A stretch of 64,000 nt of DNA, from positions 1-64,000 of the forward strand of contig JAUWMI010000020.1 in assembly GCA_030613245.1 (NCBI GenBank). The letters run 5' to 3'. The notes beneath the pieces were generated by a model. The model worked only from the letters and a program-made list of their open reading frames with translations. It had not been told where the DNA came from and did not search any database. Shown here piece by piece: positions 10,245 through 17,881 of this stretch. How positions within the stretch are numbered: the first letter of the stretch is position 1; every line of letters begins with the position of its first letter. The stretch comes from Candidatus Sumerlaeota bacterium (GTDB lineage Bacteria; Sumerlaeota; Sumerlaeia; MWCT01; JAUWMI01). Position numbers and translations under genes: made by a program.

Positions 10245-11096
10245 ATGGAGTACGTTGACCTACACGTTCATACCACTGCCTCCGACAGCACTTTTACACC
10301 TGAACAGGTGGTGCGCCTGGCTGTGAAGAAGGGCTTTCGGGCGATTGCCATTACTGACCACGATACTACACTGGGCATTTCGCCCGCCCAACGCGCAGGG
10401 GAGGAGCTGGGCCTCGAGGTGCTGTCGGGCGTTGAACTGACCATTGAATACAACGAGCACGAGATGCATCTGCTCGGCTACGGGATTCAGCCGAACGATG
10501 CGACACTGCTGAAGACATTGACCCGCCTGCGCGAAGTGCGGCGCGAGCGAGTCATAAAGATGGCTCAGCTGCTGGAAGCACTTGGTGCAGAAATTGACAT
10601 CGAGTGCATATTGGATCAGGTCGAAAAAGACGGGGCGGTTGGCCGTCTCCACGTGGCCAACGAGCTGGTCCGTCTTGGCCACGCCCACTCGGTTGATGGT
10701 GCAATGAATACCTACCTCCGCAAAGGGCGTCCTGCATTCGTGCCAAAGCTTACCTTCACCCCTGCAAAGGGGATTAGACTGATTCAGCAAGCCGGCGGTG
10801 TGACGTCACTAGCTCATCCTGGCATGGGCCGGATGGAGCAATACCTACCTGACCTCCTGAAGGCTGGACTTCAAGGCCTGGAGGTGTACCACCCGAACCA
10901 CACACCGGAGCAGACGAAACACTATCTGGCGCTGGCAAAGGAGCACGGGCTGCTGATCACCGGCGGCTCGGATGATCATGGCCACGCAAAAGAAGAAGTG
11001 CTGCTCGGAAAGATTCGCCTCGAGTACGCCCTTCTCGACACCCTCAAGCAGCATCTTCCAGTTTCCTCCAGATCGCTTCGCACGCGCGTAAAATAA
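10245..11096 (+). CDS. PHP domain phosphoesterase (TrpH/RnaAM-like)
   Basis: This is a 283-residue stand-alone PHP protein. The N-terminal motif YVDLHVHTTASDSTF is followed by AIAITDHDT, VLSGVELTIEY and TSLAHPGM. Near the C-terminus GGSDDHGH completes the metal-binding set. The protein matches TrpH/YciV-like enzymes, which remove phosphate from 3',5'-nucleoside bisphosphates or degrade short RNA 5' to 3'. The ATG at 10245 begins exactly at the conserved strand; a TTG two codons upstream is also possible. It is probably independent of hpt, 102 bp upstream. The exact substrate is inferred from family only. Confidence 0.88.
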   Translation: MEYVDLHVHTTASDSTFTPEQVVRLAVKKGFRAIAITDHDTTLGISPAQRAGEELGLEVLSGVELTIEYNEHEMHLLGYGIQPNDATLLKTLTRLREVRRERVIKMAQLLEALGAEIDIECILDQVEKDGAVGRLHVANELVRLGHAHSVDGAMNTYLRKGRPAFVPKLTFTPAKGIRLIQQAGGVTSLAHPGMGRMEQYLPDLLKAGLQGLEVYHPNHTPEQTKHYLALAKEHGLLITGGSDDHGHAKEEVLLGKIRLEYALLDTLKQHLPVSSRSLRTRVK

Positions 11097-11275
11097 GTCC
11101 CCTCGCCCGGCCATATTATTCCTCAGAGTCCCAATTGGTGCTACTGTATGCCTTATAAGAATTTCACTCAAAGCCGCTAAGTCGCAAAGAAAATGAGAAC
11201 TTTGCGCTCCTGGCGTTTCCTCGAGAGACTTATACCTGTTTGCAAAATAAATGACCGAAAATCAAAAAAGAGAAA

Positions 11276-11301
11276 GGGCGAACACATAGGTTCGCCCCTA
11301 C
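11276..11301. repeat. Dispersed palindromic repeat, copy 1
   Basis: GGGCGAAC at 11276-11283 is complementary to GTTCGCCC at 11290-11297, with a 6-base loop. The right side continues with CTAC, as in the complete copy at 51961. The left end is degraded to AAA. Confidence 0.6.
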
Positions 11302-11361
11302 GAAGTAATTTTGCCCGAAACCTGACGATTCCATGTAGCAGCGGTTAAATTAGTGCGTGAC

Positions 11362-11388
11362 GTAGGGGCAGACCTGTGTGTCTGCCCC
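11362..11388. repeat. Dispersed palindromic repeat, copy 2
   Basis: It begins GTAGGGGC. GGGGCAGAC (11365-11373) pairs over 9 bases with GTCTGCCCC (11380-11388) around a CTGTGT loop. It shares the GTAGGGGC core with the copy at 51961-51989. Confidence 0.65.
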
Positions 11389-11857
11389 ATTGATGTTTGC
11401 TGCGAATTGCGGACATTTAATATGCAAAACGGTATAAGGTCTGTAACCGATATAGTGCTCCGATTAATAAATAGACAAGGCATCGCCCCTTTCTGACCTC
11501 ACAGTCAACACGGCAGGGGCATTGCCGACGGTTGTGGCCGCGAGGGGTACTGCGCTCTAGACCCTATCACCGAAGGGATTCCTGCGGGCGCCTCGAGGAC
11601 GTATGAGGCTTGAGGAAAAAAGCCGCGGCTGTGTCTCTTTGCCGCATTTCAAATTAACAAACCAGGGGAAGTCGACAAGGTAATTGAAGATTTCCTGGAG
11701 CATCAAGGGTACTAAATGCATTCGAACGACAATGGCTGAGACAAACCGACGTGAGACCTGCCTGAGCAACACGATGATTACTTGTGGAGAACACAAGCCG
11801 GCATTTGCCAAACGCCTGCCTGAAGTCCCGGCCAGGTGAGAACTATAATCAACCTTC

Positions 11858-13759
11858 CTATTCTTCCAGCACGTCCTCCAGACGAATGCCATACTGCTTC
11901 ATTTTACGCCAGAGAGTTGAGGGGTTAATGTCGAGAATGCGCGCAGTGTGGCGTTTGTTACCTCGCGTACTTTTCAGAACTTGAATGATATGATCTTTCT
12001 CCATGGCTTCGAGTGTTTTATCAGACGCGGAGGAGGGGATACCAACAGAGACTGGCTCCTGGGGTTTTTCTTCCCGGTATTGAGCCACCCGTTTGATCTT
12101 CGCCAATTCCTCGAGGTAGAAACTGCTCTGTGTTCCCATTACTACGGCACGTTCAACAAGGTTTTCTAATTCGCGAATATTGCCCGGCCATCCATACTCC
12201 ATGAGCGTTTTGATTTCTTCAGGCGACATGGACTGCACAGGCTTGAGACTCCGTTTATTGTACTTGTGGAGAAAGTGATCCACCAGCAGAGGAATGTCTT
12301 CCTTGCGCTGGCGGAGTGGCGGAAGCACAATGGGCAACACGTCCAGACGATAGTAGAGATCTTCCCGGAAGCGGCCCTCGCGGACCAGGGATTTGAGGTC
12401 GCGATTTGTGGCAGCAACAATACGGATGTCAACCTTTATGGTCTCAGTGCCGCCGACGCGCGAGAACTCTTTCTCCTGGAGCACGCGGAGAAGTTTAACC
12501 TGCATCTGGAGGCTGAGGTCGCCGATCTCATCAAGAAAGATGGTGCCATGATTTGCCAGTTCAAAGCGACCGATTTTCTGGGCATAAGCGCCCGTAAAGG
12601 CGCCGCGTTCATGGCCAAACAGGTCGCTCTCGAGCAAATTCTCAGGAATCGCACCACAGTTCACCACCACGAAGGGCTTGTCACAGCGCGGGGAATTATA
12701 GTAGATCGCTTTGGCCAGTAGCTCCTTACCCGTTCCGTTTTCGCCAAAAATCAGCACAGTAGAGTCGGAAGCGGCAGCCAGCCGCGCATGCCGCATCACG
12801 CGCAGCATCTCCTGGCTTTTCCCAACAATCATAATGCCTTTCTCGAGCGATAGACCCTCGACTGCTGGGCTCTCGATTCCTCTGGACAGGCCGAAAATCG
12901 GCGATGCGCCTTCCGAAGTGTTGATTAGCGTGAGCTGCTCATCTTTCTGTCGTGGCAGAATCCCCTTTTTTTCATATATCAGATTGAGATTATGAATTGC
13001 AGCTGCATTGCCTGGATCGCGGTTCACAACCCAGTTGAACTGCTTGATTGCCTCATCAATCTGGCCATTCTCAAAATAGGCAATGCCGAGGTTTAGATGC
13101 GCATCAATCATCTCTTCACCCATAGGCGAAAGCTTCATCACCTTGTGATACTGCTCTATGGCGTCAGTGTAATGCTTGAGTTGGAGATAGAGATCCGCAA
13201 GGTTGTGGCATGCCGAAACCTGGTAGGCATTGAGCTGGATGGATTGCTGGAAGTGTTCAATGGCTTTATCGTACTCTTTGCGCTCTTTATTAATCAAGCC
13301 GACGTACAGGTGGCATTCAGCAAGAAAGACGTTTTTGTCTTCGAAGAGGATGCCAAGATAGAAACGGCCGGCCTTAAAGTCAAATGGCGATTCAATTATT
13401 TCACTGAAGAGCTGCAGAGCGTGGTCAAAGCGCCGCTCGTTAAGCAAAATAATGCCGCGATTGTAATGCATGTCAACATAGTCAGCACCGAGGGCTTCGG
13501 CTCGGTCGTACAGCTCCAGGGCCTTCGCCAGATCGCCGCTGTGGAGATATGCGTGACCGAGGTCTTTGGCAATTTCATGATTTGTTGGATCCGTTGCATG
13601 TGCGGCCTGGAGTTTTTTCAGCGCATCGTCATAGCGACCGGCACAAAAGCTACGTATTCCTTCAATGTAGCTCTGATGAATTTCGACAATGCGCGATCCA
13701 CAGAAGGAGCAGTAGTTGGCCTCGAGGGGAACGGGCTTGTTACACTTATGGCATTTCAT
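11858..13759 (-). CDS. Zinc ribbon-TPR sigma-54 transcriptional activator
   Basis: This is a 633-residue bacterial enhancer-binding protein. Residues 3-20 form a zinc ribbon (C3, C6, C17, C20). Residues 28-270 are tandem TPR repeats in place of the usual receiver, GAF or PAS sensor. The AAA+ domain has Walker A GENGTGKE (339-346), the sigma-54-contacting GAFTGA loop (386-391) and Walker B TIFLDEIGDL (406-415). A Fis-type helix-turn-helix ends the protein (NKRHTARILDINPSTLWRKM). It should remodel sigma-54 holoenzyme, and rpoN is at 61218. Its start overlaps the stop of the upstream small TPR gene by 4 bases. The input signal is probably a protein partner bound by the TPRs, which is inference. 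Confidence 0.93.
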   Translation of the reverse strand: MKCHKCNKPVPLEANYCSFCGSRIVEIHQSYIEGIRSFCAGRYDDALKKLQAAHATDPTNHEIAKDLGHAYLHSGDLAKALELYDRAEALGADYVDMHYNRGIILLNERRFDHALQLFSEIIESPFDFKAGRFYLGILFEDKNVFLAECHLYVGLINKERKEYDKAIEHFQQSIQLNAYQVSACHNLADLYLQLKHYTDAIEQYHKVMKLSPMGEEMIDAHLNLGIAYFENGQIDEAIKQFNWVVNRDPGNAAAIHNLNLIYEKKGILPRQKDEQLTLINTSEGASPIFGLSRGIESPAVEGLSLEKGIMIVGKSQEMLRVMRHARLAAASDSTVLIFGENGTGKELLAKAIYYNSPRCDKPFVVVNCGAIPENLLESDLFGHERGAFTGAYAQKIGRFELANHGTIFLDEIGDLSLQMQVKLLRVLQEKEFSRVGGTETIKVDIRIVAATNRDLKSLVREGRFREDLYYRLDVLPIVLPPLRQRKEDIPLLVDHFLHKYNKRSLKPVQSMSPEEIKTLMEYGWPGNIRELENLVERAVVMGTQSSFYLEELAKIKRVAQYREEKPQEPVSVGIPSSASDKTLEAMEKDHIIQVLKSTRGNKRHTARILDINPSTLWRKMKQYGIRLEDVLEE

Positions 13760-14097
13760 TGCGAATTTCGCCTCTCTGAAGCAACCTGCATGCGCTGCGT
13801 GCGCAAATACTCTAGCCGCTCCGTAACTACGTAGCGAAACTTCGGATATCGCTCTAGAAGGTTGTGGTAAAGCTCAATCGCCTCGTCGTAATTGCCCTGC
13901 TGCTCAAGCTCATAGCCTTTACGAAATTCTTTTTCGAACTTAACAAGAGTGTCGCGCTCTTTGTCGTTGAGCGTCTTGAGGAGATAGCCAAGGCCTCCAA
14001 TTGCTGAGACCGCCAGAAACGACACAAAATAGGGTGGGAAGTGGAGCGAGAGAAGCAAAAACCCCACAGCCGCTAAGCCGTATTCCTCTTTCCTCAT
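13756..14097 (-). CDS. Small membrane protein with a TPR motif
   Basis: This 113-residue protein has one or two hydrophobic segments near residues 8-40 (AAVGFLLLSLHFPPYFVSFL). A soluble tail follows with one TPR-like helix pair (GYELEQQGNYDEAIELYHNLLERYP). The stop overlaps the start of the TPR sigma-54 activator (ATGA), so the two are translationally coupled. It is reasonable to suppose it anchors or signals to the TPR part of that activator, but no family is recognised. A GGTGA lies upstream of the ATG. Confidence 0.8.
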   Translation of the reverse strand: MRKEEYGLAAVGFLLLSLHFPPYFVSFLAVSAIGGLGYLLKTLNDKERDTLVKFEKEFRKGYELEQQGNYDEAIELYHNLLERYPKFRYVVTERLEYLRTQRMQVASERRNSQ

Positions 14098-14465
14098 CCC
14101 TGATCACCTATCTTCTACCATGAGAGGCGCAGTGACAGAAATAGCTTCACTCCACCATGCTGCATGGTCGTTCTTCTCACAACGTCAGGCCCTAGCGAAT
14201 GGTAAGCGTACGAAAAGCTCATCCAGTAACGACCGTTTAAAAGCAACCTCCAGCGCTTTATTGCTTGTACCGATACAAACCGCTATGAGCCTATTTCGCG
14301 CTTGTCTTCCCTTTATCTCTCAAGTATAGAAGATATATATATTACTGATGTCAAGAGATCAATACATGTTGAACATTTTTCTAGTATTTGGATTTTAACT
14401 TCTATAAGAAAGTATATTTCTTTATTACCTGAAATTCAACGACTTTTTGAATGGCTGGCTGTTAC
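14098..14465. other. Intergenic region between divergent genes
   Basis: These 368 bases separate the minus-strand regulator pair from rsmE. The rsmE-proximal 130 bases are AT-rich, including a TATATATATA run near 14333, and probably contain promoters. I cannot point to a -35/-10 pair with confidence. Confidence 0.35.
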
Positions 14466-15209
14466 ATGCATCGTTTTTTCGTAAATGTCGCCTGCATTGA
14501 ACCTGGTCAAACTGTGGCACTGGGTCGCGACGAGAGTCACCACCTAGCCACCGTGCTAAGGTTGAAGCATGGGGAGCAAGTTTTGCTCTTTAACAATAGC
14601 GGGAAGCAGTATCGTGGCGAGATTGCCACAGTCTCATCCTGCAGCAGCATCGTGCGCATTTTGAAAGAGGAGCGGATCGCAGTTGAGGCGGCAAGACTGG
14701 TGATCTTGTGTCCGGCTCTTACAAAACACACGGCCATGGATCTCATCGTGGAGAAGGCCGTTGAACTTGGCGTTGCCCAGATTCGACCATTTTTTTCAAA
14801 GCGCACTATCATCCGCTTTAAAACAGGGGCACCCAGGCTTTCGCGCTGGCAAAAAATCATTCTGGCCGCAACCAAACAGTGCGGCCGAACCCGCCTGGCG
14901 GACATTCACGCACCAGTTTGCTTTGAGGCAATGATCAAGACACTCCCAGCTGATGCTATTAAGGTACTCCTGTGGGAGAAATCGCAAGGAAAGCTTCTCA
15001 GTACTTTTCTCAGGGAGAATGTACCCGTATCGGCATCACAACCTCTTGTGCTCGCGATTGGGCCGGAGGGAGGATTTGAAGAGAGCGAAGTGCAATACGC
15101 TGTGGAGCAAGGGTTTCATCTCGTCTCATGTGGAAAGCGAATCTTGCGAAGCGAGACAGCGGTGCTTGCGGCTCTCGCCACGACGATGGCTCATATTAGC
15201 GAAATATAA
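14466..15209 (+). CDS. rsmE: 16S rRNA (uracil-1498-N3)-methyltransferase
   Basis: This SPOUT-class methyltransferase modifies U1498 in the decoding region of 16S rRNA. It has the N-terminal PUA-like domain (MHRFFV, then ESHHLATVLRLKHGEQV). The C-terminal trefoil-knot carries the cofactor motifs LAIGPEGGFEESE and LGxRILR-type GKRILRSETAVLAAL. I start at the ATG at 14466, since MHRFF is the normal family N-terminus. The ATG at 14451 would add five residues. It converges on the MBL-fold gene with a 71-bp gap. Confidence 0.93.
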   Translation: MHRFFVNVACIEPGQTVALGRDESHHLATVLRLKHGEQVLLFNNSGKQYRGEIATVSSCSSIVRILKEERIAVEAARLVILCPALTKHTAMDLIVEKAVELGVAQIRPFFSKRTIIRFKTGAPRLSRWQKIILAATKQCGRTRLADIHAPVCFEAMIKTLPADAIKVLLWEKSQGKLLSTFLRENVPVSASQPLVLAIGPEGGFEESEVQYAVEQGFHLVSCGKRILRSETAVLAALATTMAHISEI

Positions 15210-15280
15210 AAGGCCTGCGGCTTGTTTTACGCGCCATCCGCACAACAGCGCTGCCCGCTCCGCTTGCTCATGCCGTCTTG

Positions 15281-16045
15281 TTAGATGGTATAGAGATCGC
15301 CCTGGCGCGCCACTGAAATTTTGGATTGATCAATCGAAAAGTCATCGCTGATATGCACCAGTTTCATCTTGCGGGTGATGGATCTCGGCAGGGCAACCAG
15401 ATCTTCGTACGGCGTGTGACCTCCGTAGTTCGTCTCGTGCAGAAGCAAATCCGCATCGCTCAAGAATTCAATATGCTCCCGGTCAAATGATGTATCAGCG
15501 CTGTATCCTATGGACTTCCCTTTGTACGCAATCTTAAACCCGAAGCAAGGCAGGTAATGCTTCGTTCGACGAATGGTAATTTGCACATTGTGCAGGGCTG
15601 TTGCTTTACCCTCCTCCAGAACACGTATGTCAAAATAGTCTTCCAGCTTAAGCGGATGCCTTACTTGAAAGGTGTCGTCAACGAACTGCCCCATAGCTCC
15701 TTTTAGCTTATGCTCCCAAAGATTATCCGCAACTTCACGAATCGTGTAAATCACGGGTTTGATCTTCTGAATATACTTCTTGAAATATCCGAAGCCCTCC
15801 AGCCCGTTGCAATGGTCACCATGGAGATGGGTAATGATCACGTGGTTAATGTCATGGAGATCCAGGCGATAGCCCGAAGTCTGAGATGCTTCATACATCA
15901 TTTTCCGCAGCGGCTCGGGACAATCCACCATAATTTTCTCTCCTCCTGCAATGACGACAAAGCTCGTTGCGTAATACAGTCGAGAGAAATAGTCCCCAAT
16001 ACCTGTAATAAGCAGCTGCAAATTCTGCTCAGTTTGGTGCTGCAC
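15281..16045 (-). CDS. MBL-fold metallo-hydrolase
   Basis: This 254-residue metallo-beta-lactamase-fold enzyme has the zinc motif THLHGDHCNG, a later metal His within RRTKHYLP, the Asp of YSADTSF and the distal LLHETN block. Its layout is like RNase Z/phosphodiesterase-type MBL proteins rather than beta-lactamases. The start is a GTG (MQHQTEQNLQLLITGIGDYFS). It lies 216 bp downstream of the HD-GYP gene on the same strand and may be a distal part of that signalling operon; a cyclic-nucleotide or RNA substrate is possible but unproven. Confidence 0.86.
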   Translation of the reverse strand: MQHQTEQNLQLLITGIGDYFSRLYYATSFVVIAGGEKIMVDCPEPLRKMMYEASQTSGYRLDLHDINHVIITHLHGDHCNGLEGFGYFKKYIQKIKPVIYTIREVADNLWEHKLKGAMGQFVDDTFQVRHPLKLEDYFDIRVLEEGKATALHNVQITIRRTKHYLPCFGFKIAYKGKSIGYSADTSFDREHIEFLSDADLLLHETNYGGHTPYEDLVALPRSITRKMKLVHISDDFSIDQSKISVARQGDLYTI

Positions 16046-16261
16046 GAGTGCTGACCGTCTTTGGCTCTATGAGAGAATGCTCAACGTAGATTCGTATGCC
16101 GGCGTGAAGCCGCACGGCTGTCTTTCCCACCAAAAGGATAGAAAAGCACTCCGTGACTTCGTCACGCTACGACGAAGCCAATCGTTGCCAGCGAAAACAC
16201 GAGAGTCAAGAGAAAATAGTGCAGACTAAAAAGAAGAATCGGAGGCACGCTGTCCATGTGC

Positions 16262-17521
16262 TTAGGTACTCAGCTCATAGGCCAACGCGTCGAGCAATTG
16301 TGTGATGATTTTCGCGTCGAAAGGCACTTCAAGATTAGGAAGAATCTGGGGGTCAGGAAGTTCTCCGGTGATTTCCTTCTTCAGGATTTTAAAGAAGACG
16401 TTTGTTACCCGCTTGTCAAATTGCAGATTCAAATACGCACAAATCTCATCAATCGTTTTCTCCAGCGACATTCGCCGGCGGTAGGGCCGGTCAGTAGTCA
16501 TAGCGTCAAAGGCATCAACAAAGCTAATAATTTTCACGGCCAGACTAAGGTCTGCGTCGTTAAGCCCATCGGGATACCCGTGACCATCACCACGCTCATG
16601 GTGGTGCCGAATAATATCAGCAATATTGCGCCAGGGAAACTTGATATTCCGAATAATCTCAGATCCGATGAGCGGGTGAAGATGAATCTCGCTTTTTTCA
16701 TCCTTGCTGAGAGTTTGCTCCTTGTTCAGAATCACCTTATCAATAACGATTTTCCCAATGTCATGCAGCAGGCCCGCAATGTAGATACCTTCTAAGTCGT
16801 CCTTTGAAAAGTGCATTTCCCGTGCGATTGCTACTGCATACTTTGCCACTCTCAGTGAGTGATTCTGGGTAAAGGCATCCTTAGTATCAATTGCCACAGC
16901 AAAGGCCTTCACAGTATCGTAATAAATCTCGCGCATATTTTCATAGAGCTGCTTGATTTCCCGCATCTTCTCCTGCAATGACAAGAACATCTGATGGTTA
17001 TGGATGGCCACAGCGATACTGTTGCTCATCACCGGCAGAAGGTCAAAATCCTCCTGATTATAGCTTCGCCGCGAGAGCTTCGGTCCCAATACAATCGCAC
17101 CAATGAGTTCCTTGCGGGTAACCAGAGGGATGAAATACTGCGCCTGCATGTGCGCAAGCCGATCGCGTACTCCTTGAACAAAACCTTTTAATCCAGGTGG
17201 CGGCGAACCCAGAGCGACATAACGATTGCGCCCGATGAGATGACGCATTTGGGCTCGAGTGACAGGGAGATGATTATCCTTGCTGGCGTCGAATCCCTTG
17301 ATGGCAATTGGAACGAAGGCCAGCTCTTCGCGGTCAAAGCGAAAGATCGCCCCTCTTGGCACCGATAGGGTACCTAAAACCATATAGAGTGTGGCCTTGA
17401 CTGTACGATGGAAAGGACGGTGGGACGTGATTTCCTCGCTTAAATCGGTCAGGGTAGCGATATGAAAGAGGTGCTTTCTCAGGTCCGTCGATGTGCGCCG
17501 TGCCATATGCCGCGCCAGCAT
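16262..17521 (-). CDS. GAF-HD-GYP domain phosphodiesterase
   Basis: This 419-residue cytoplasmic protein has an N-terminal GAF-like sensor domain (about residues 20-180) and a short coiled linker. A complete HD-GYP domain follows, with the metal pair HD at 253-254 (LLHDIGK) and the signature HHHERGDGHGYPDGL from residue 306. HD-GYP enzymes hydrolyse c-di-GMP (or cGAMP) to linear products. It is the last gene of a compact operon; only 5 bp separate it from the STAS gene. All catalytic residues look intact, so activity is likely. The GAF ligand is unknown. Confidence 0.93.
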   Translation of the reverse strand: MLARHMARRTSTDLRKHLFHIATLTDLSEEITSHRPFHRTVKATLYMVLGTLSVPRGAIFRFDREELAFVPIAIKGFDASKDNHLPVTRAQMRHLIGRNRYVALGSPPPGLKGFVQGVRDRLAHMQAQYFIPLVTRKELIGAIVLGPKLSRRSYNQEDFDLLPVMSNSIAVAIHNHQMFLSLQEKMREIKQLYENMREIYYDTVKAFAVAIDTKDAFTQNHSLRVAKYAVAIAREMHFSKDDLEGIYIAGLLHDIGKIVIDKVILNKEQTLSKDEKSEIHLHPLIGSEIIRNIKFPWRNIADIIRHHHERGDGHGYPDGLNDADLSLAVKIISFVDAFDAMTTDRPYRRRMSLEKTIDEICAYLNLQFDKRVTNVFFKILKKEITGELPDPQILPNLEVPFDAKIITQLLDALAYELST

Positions 17522-17526
17522 CCTTT

Positions 17527-17880
17527 CTAGGACTTCTTCAAGAGGTGCGCCACTGCTTGCTCTTCTGTATCGTAGATCTTAGCGAACTTAGATAGCTCGA
17601 GCATACGAAAGATCTCTTTACTCACCCTATTAGCATTTGTAAAGTACAGAGTCCCTTTAACCTGTAACACCTTTTCAATAACGCCGATGAGAATAGAAAT
17701 GCCCACGCTATTGATCAGCTCAGTGCGTTCGAAATTTATGATGAAGTTCTTAATACCCTTCTTGAGGTAATACGAGCAGCGCTCGTCAATTTTCTCGCCG
17801 CCAAGATTATTAATATAGCCATTCACATACAGCACGACGTACTTATCGTGAACTCTGTCCGTGACGGAAAACTTCGCCAT
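17527..17880 (-). CDS. STAS-domain anti-sigma factor antagonist
   Basis: This is a 117-residue single STAS domain of the SpoIIAA/RsbV type. The phosphorylation loop reads ELINSVGISILI, with the expected Ser after Asn where many relatives have Asp-Ser. Such proteins release a target from an anti-sigma kinase when unphosphorylated. The ATG begins one base after the stop of the ATPase-kinase fusion upstream, indicating translational coupling and a direct partnership. The HD-GYP gene follows after 5 bp. No sigma-B-like factor is seen in the window, so the final target is unknown. Confidence 0.92.
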   Translation of the reverse strand: MAKFSVTDRVHDKYVVLYVNGYINNLGGEKIDERCSYYLKKGIKNFIINFERTELINSVGISILIGVIEKVLQVKGTLYFTNANRVSKEIFRMLELSKFAKIYDTEEQAVAHLLKKS

Positions 17881-17881
17881 A

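Larger units (their letters stand above)
11097..11857. other. Intergenic region with decayed palindromic repeats
   Basis: About 760 bases lie between convergent genes. The first half carries two hairpin repeats of the GTAGGGGC type (listed separately) and a looser GCCCCT/AGGGGC pair at 11485 and 11515. A minus-strand open frame at 11557-11892 overlaps the end of the sigma-54 activator, lacks a ribosome site and looks non-coding. I see no RNA gene or clear terminator. Confidence 0.5.

Noticed and set aside
11557-11892. A 111-codon minus-strand frame after the sigma-54 activator
   Set aside because: Overlaps the end of the activator, has no ribosome site and odd composition; treated as non-coding.
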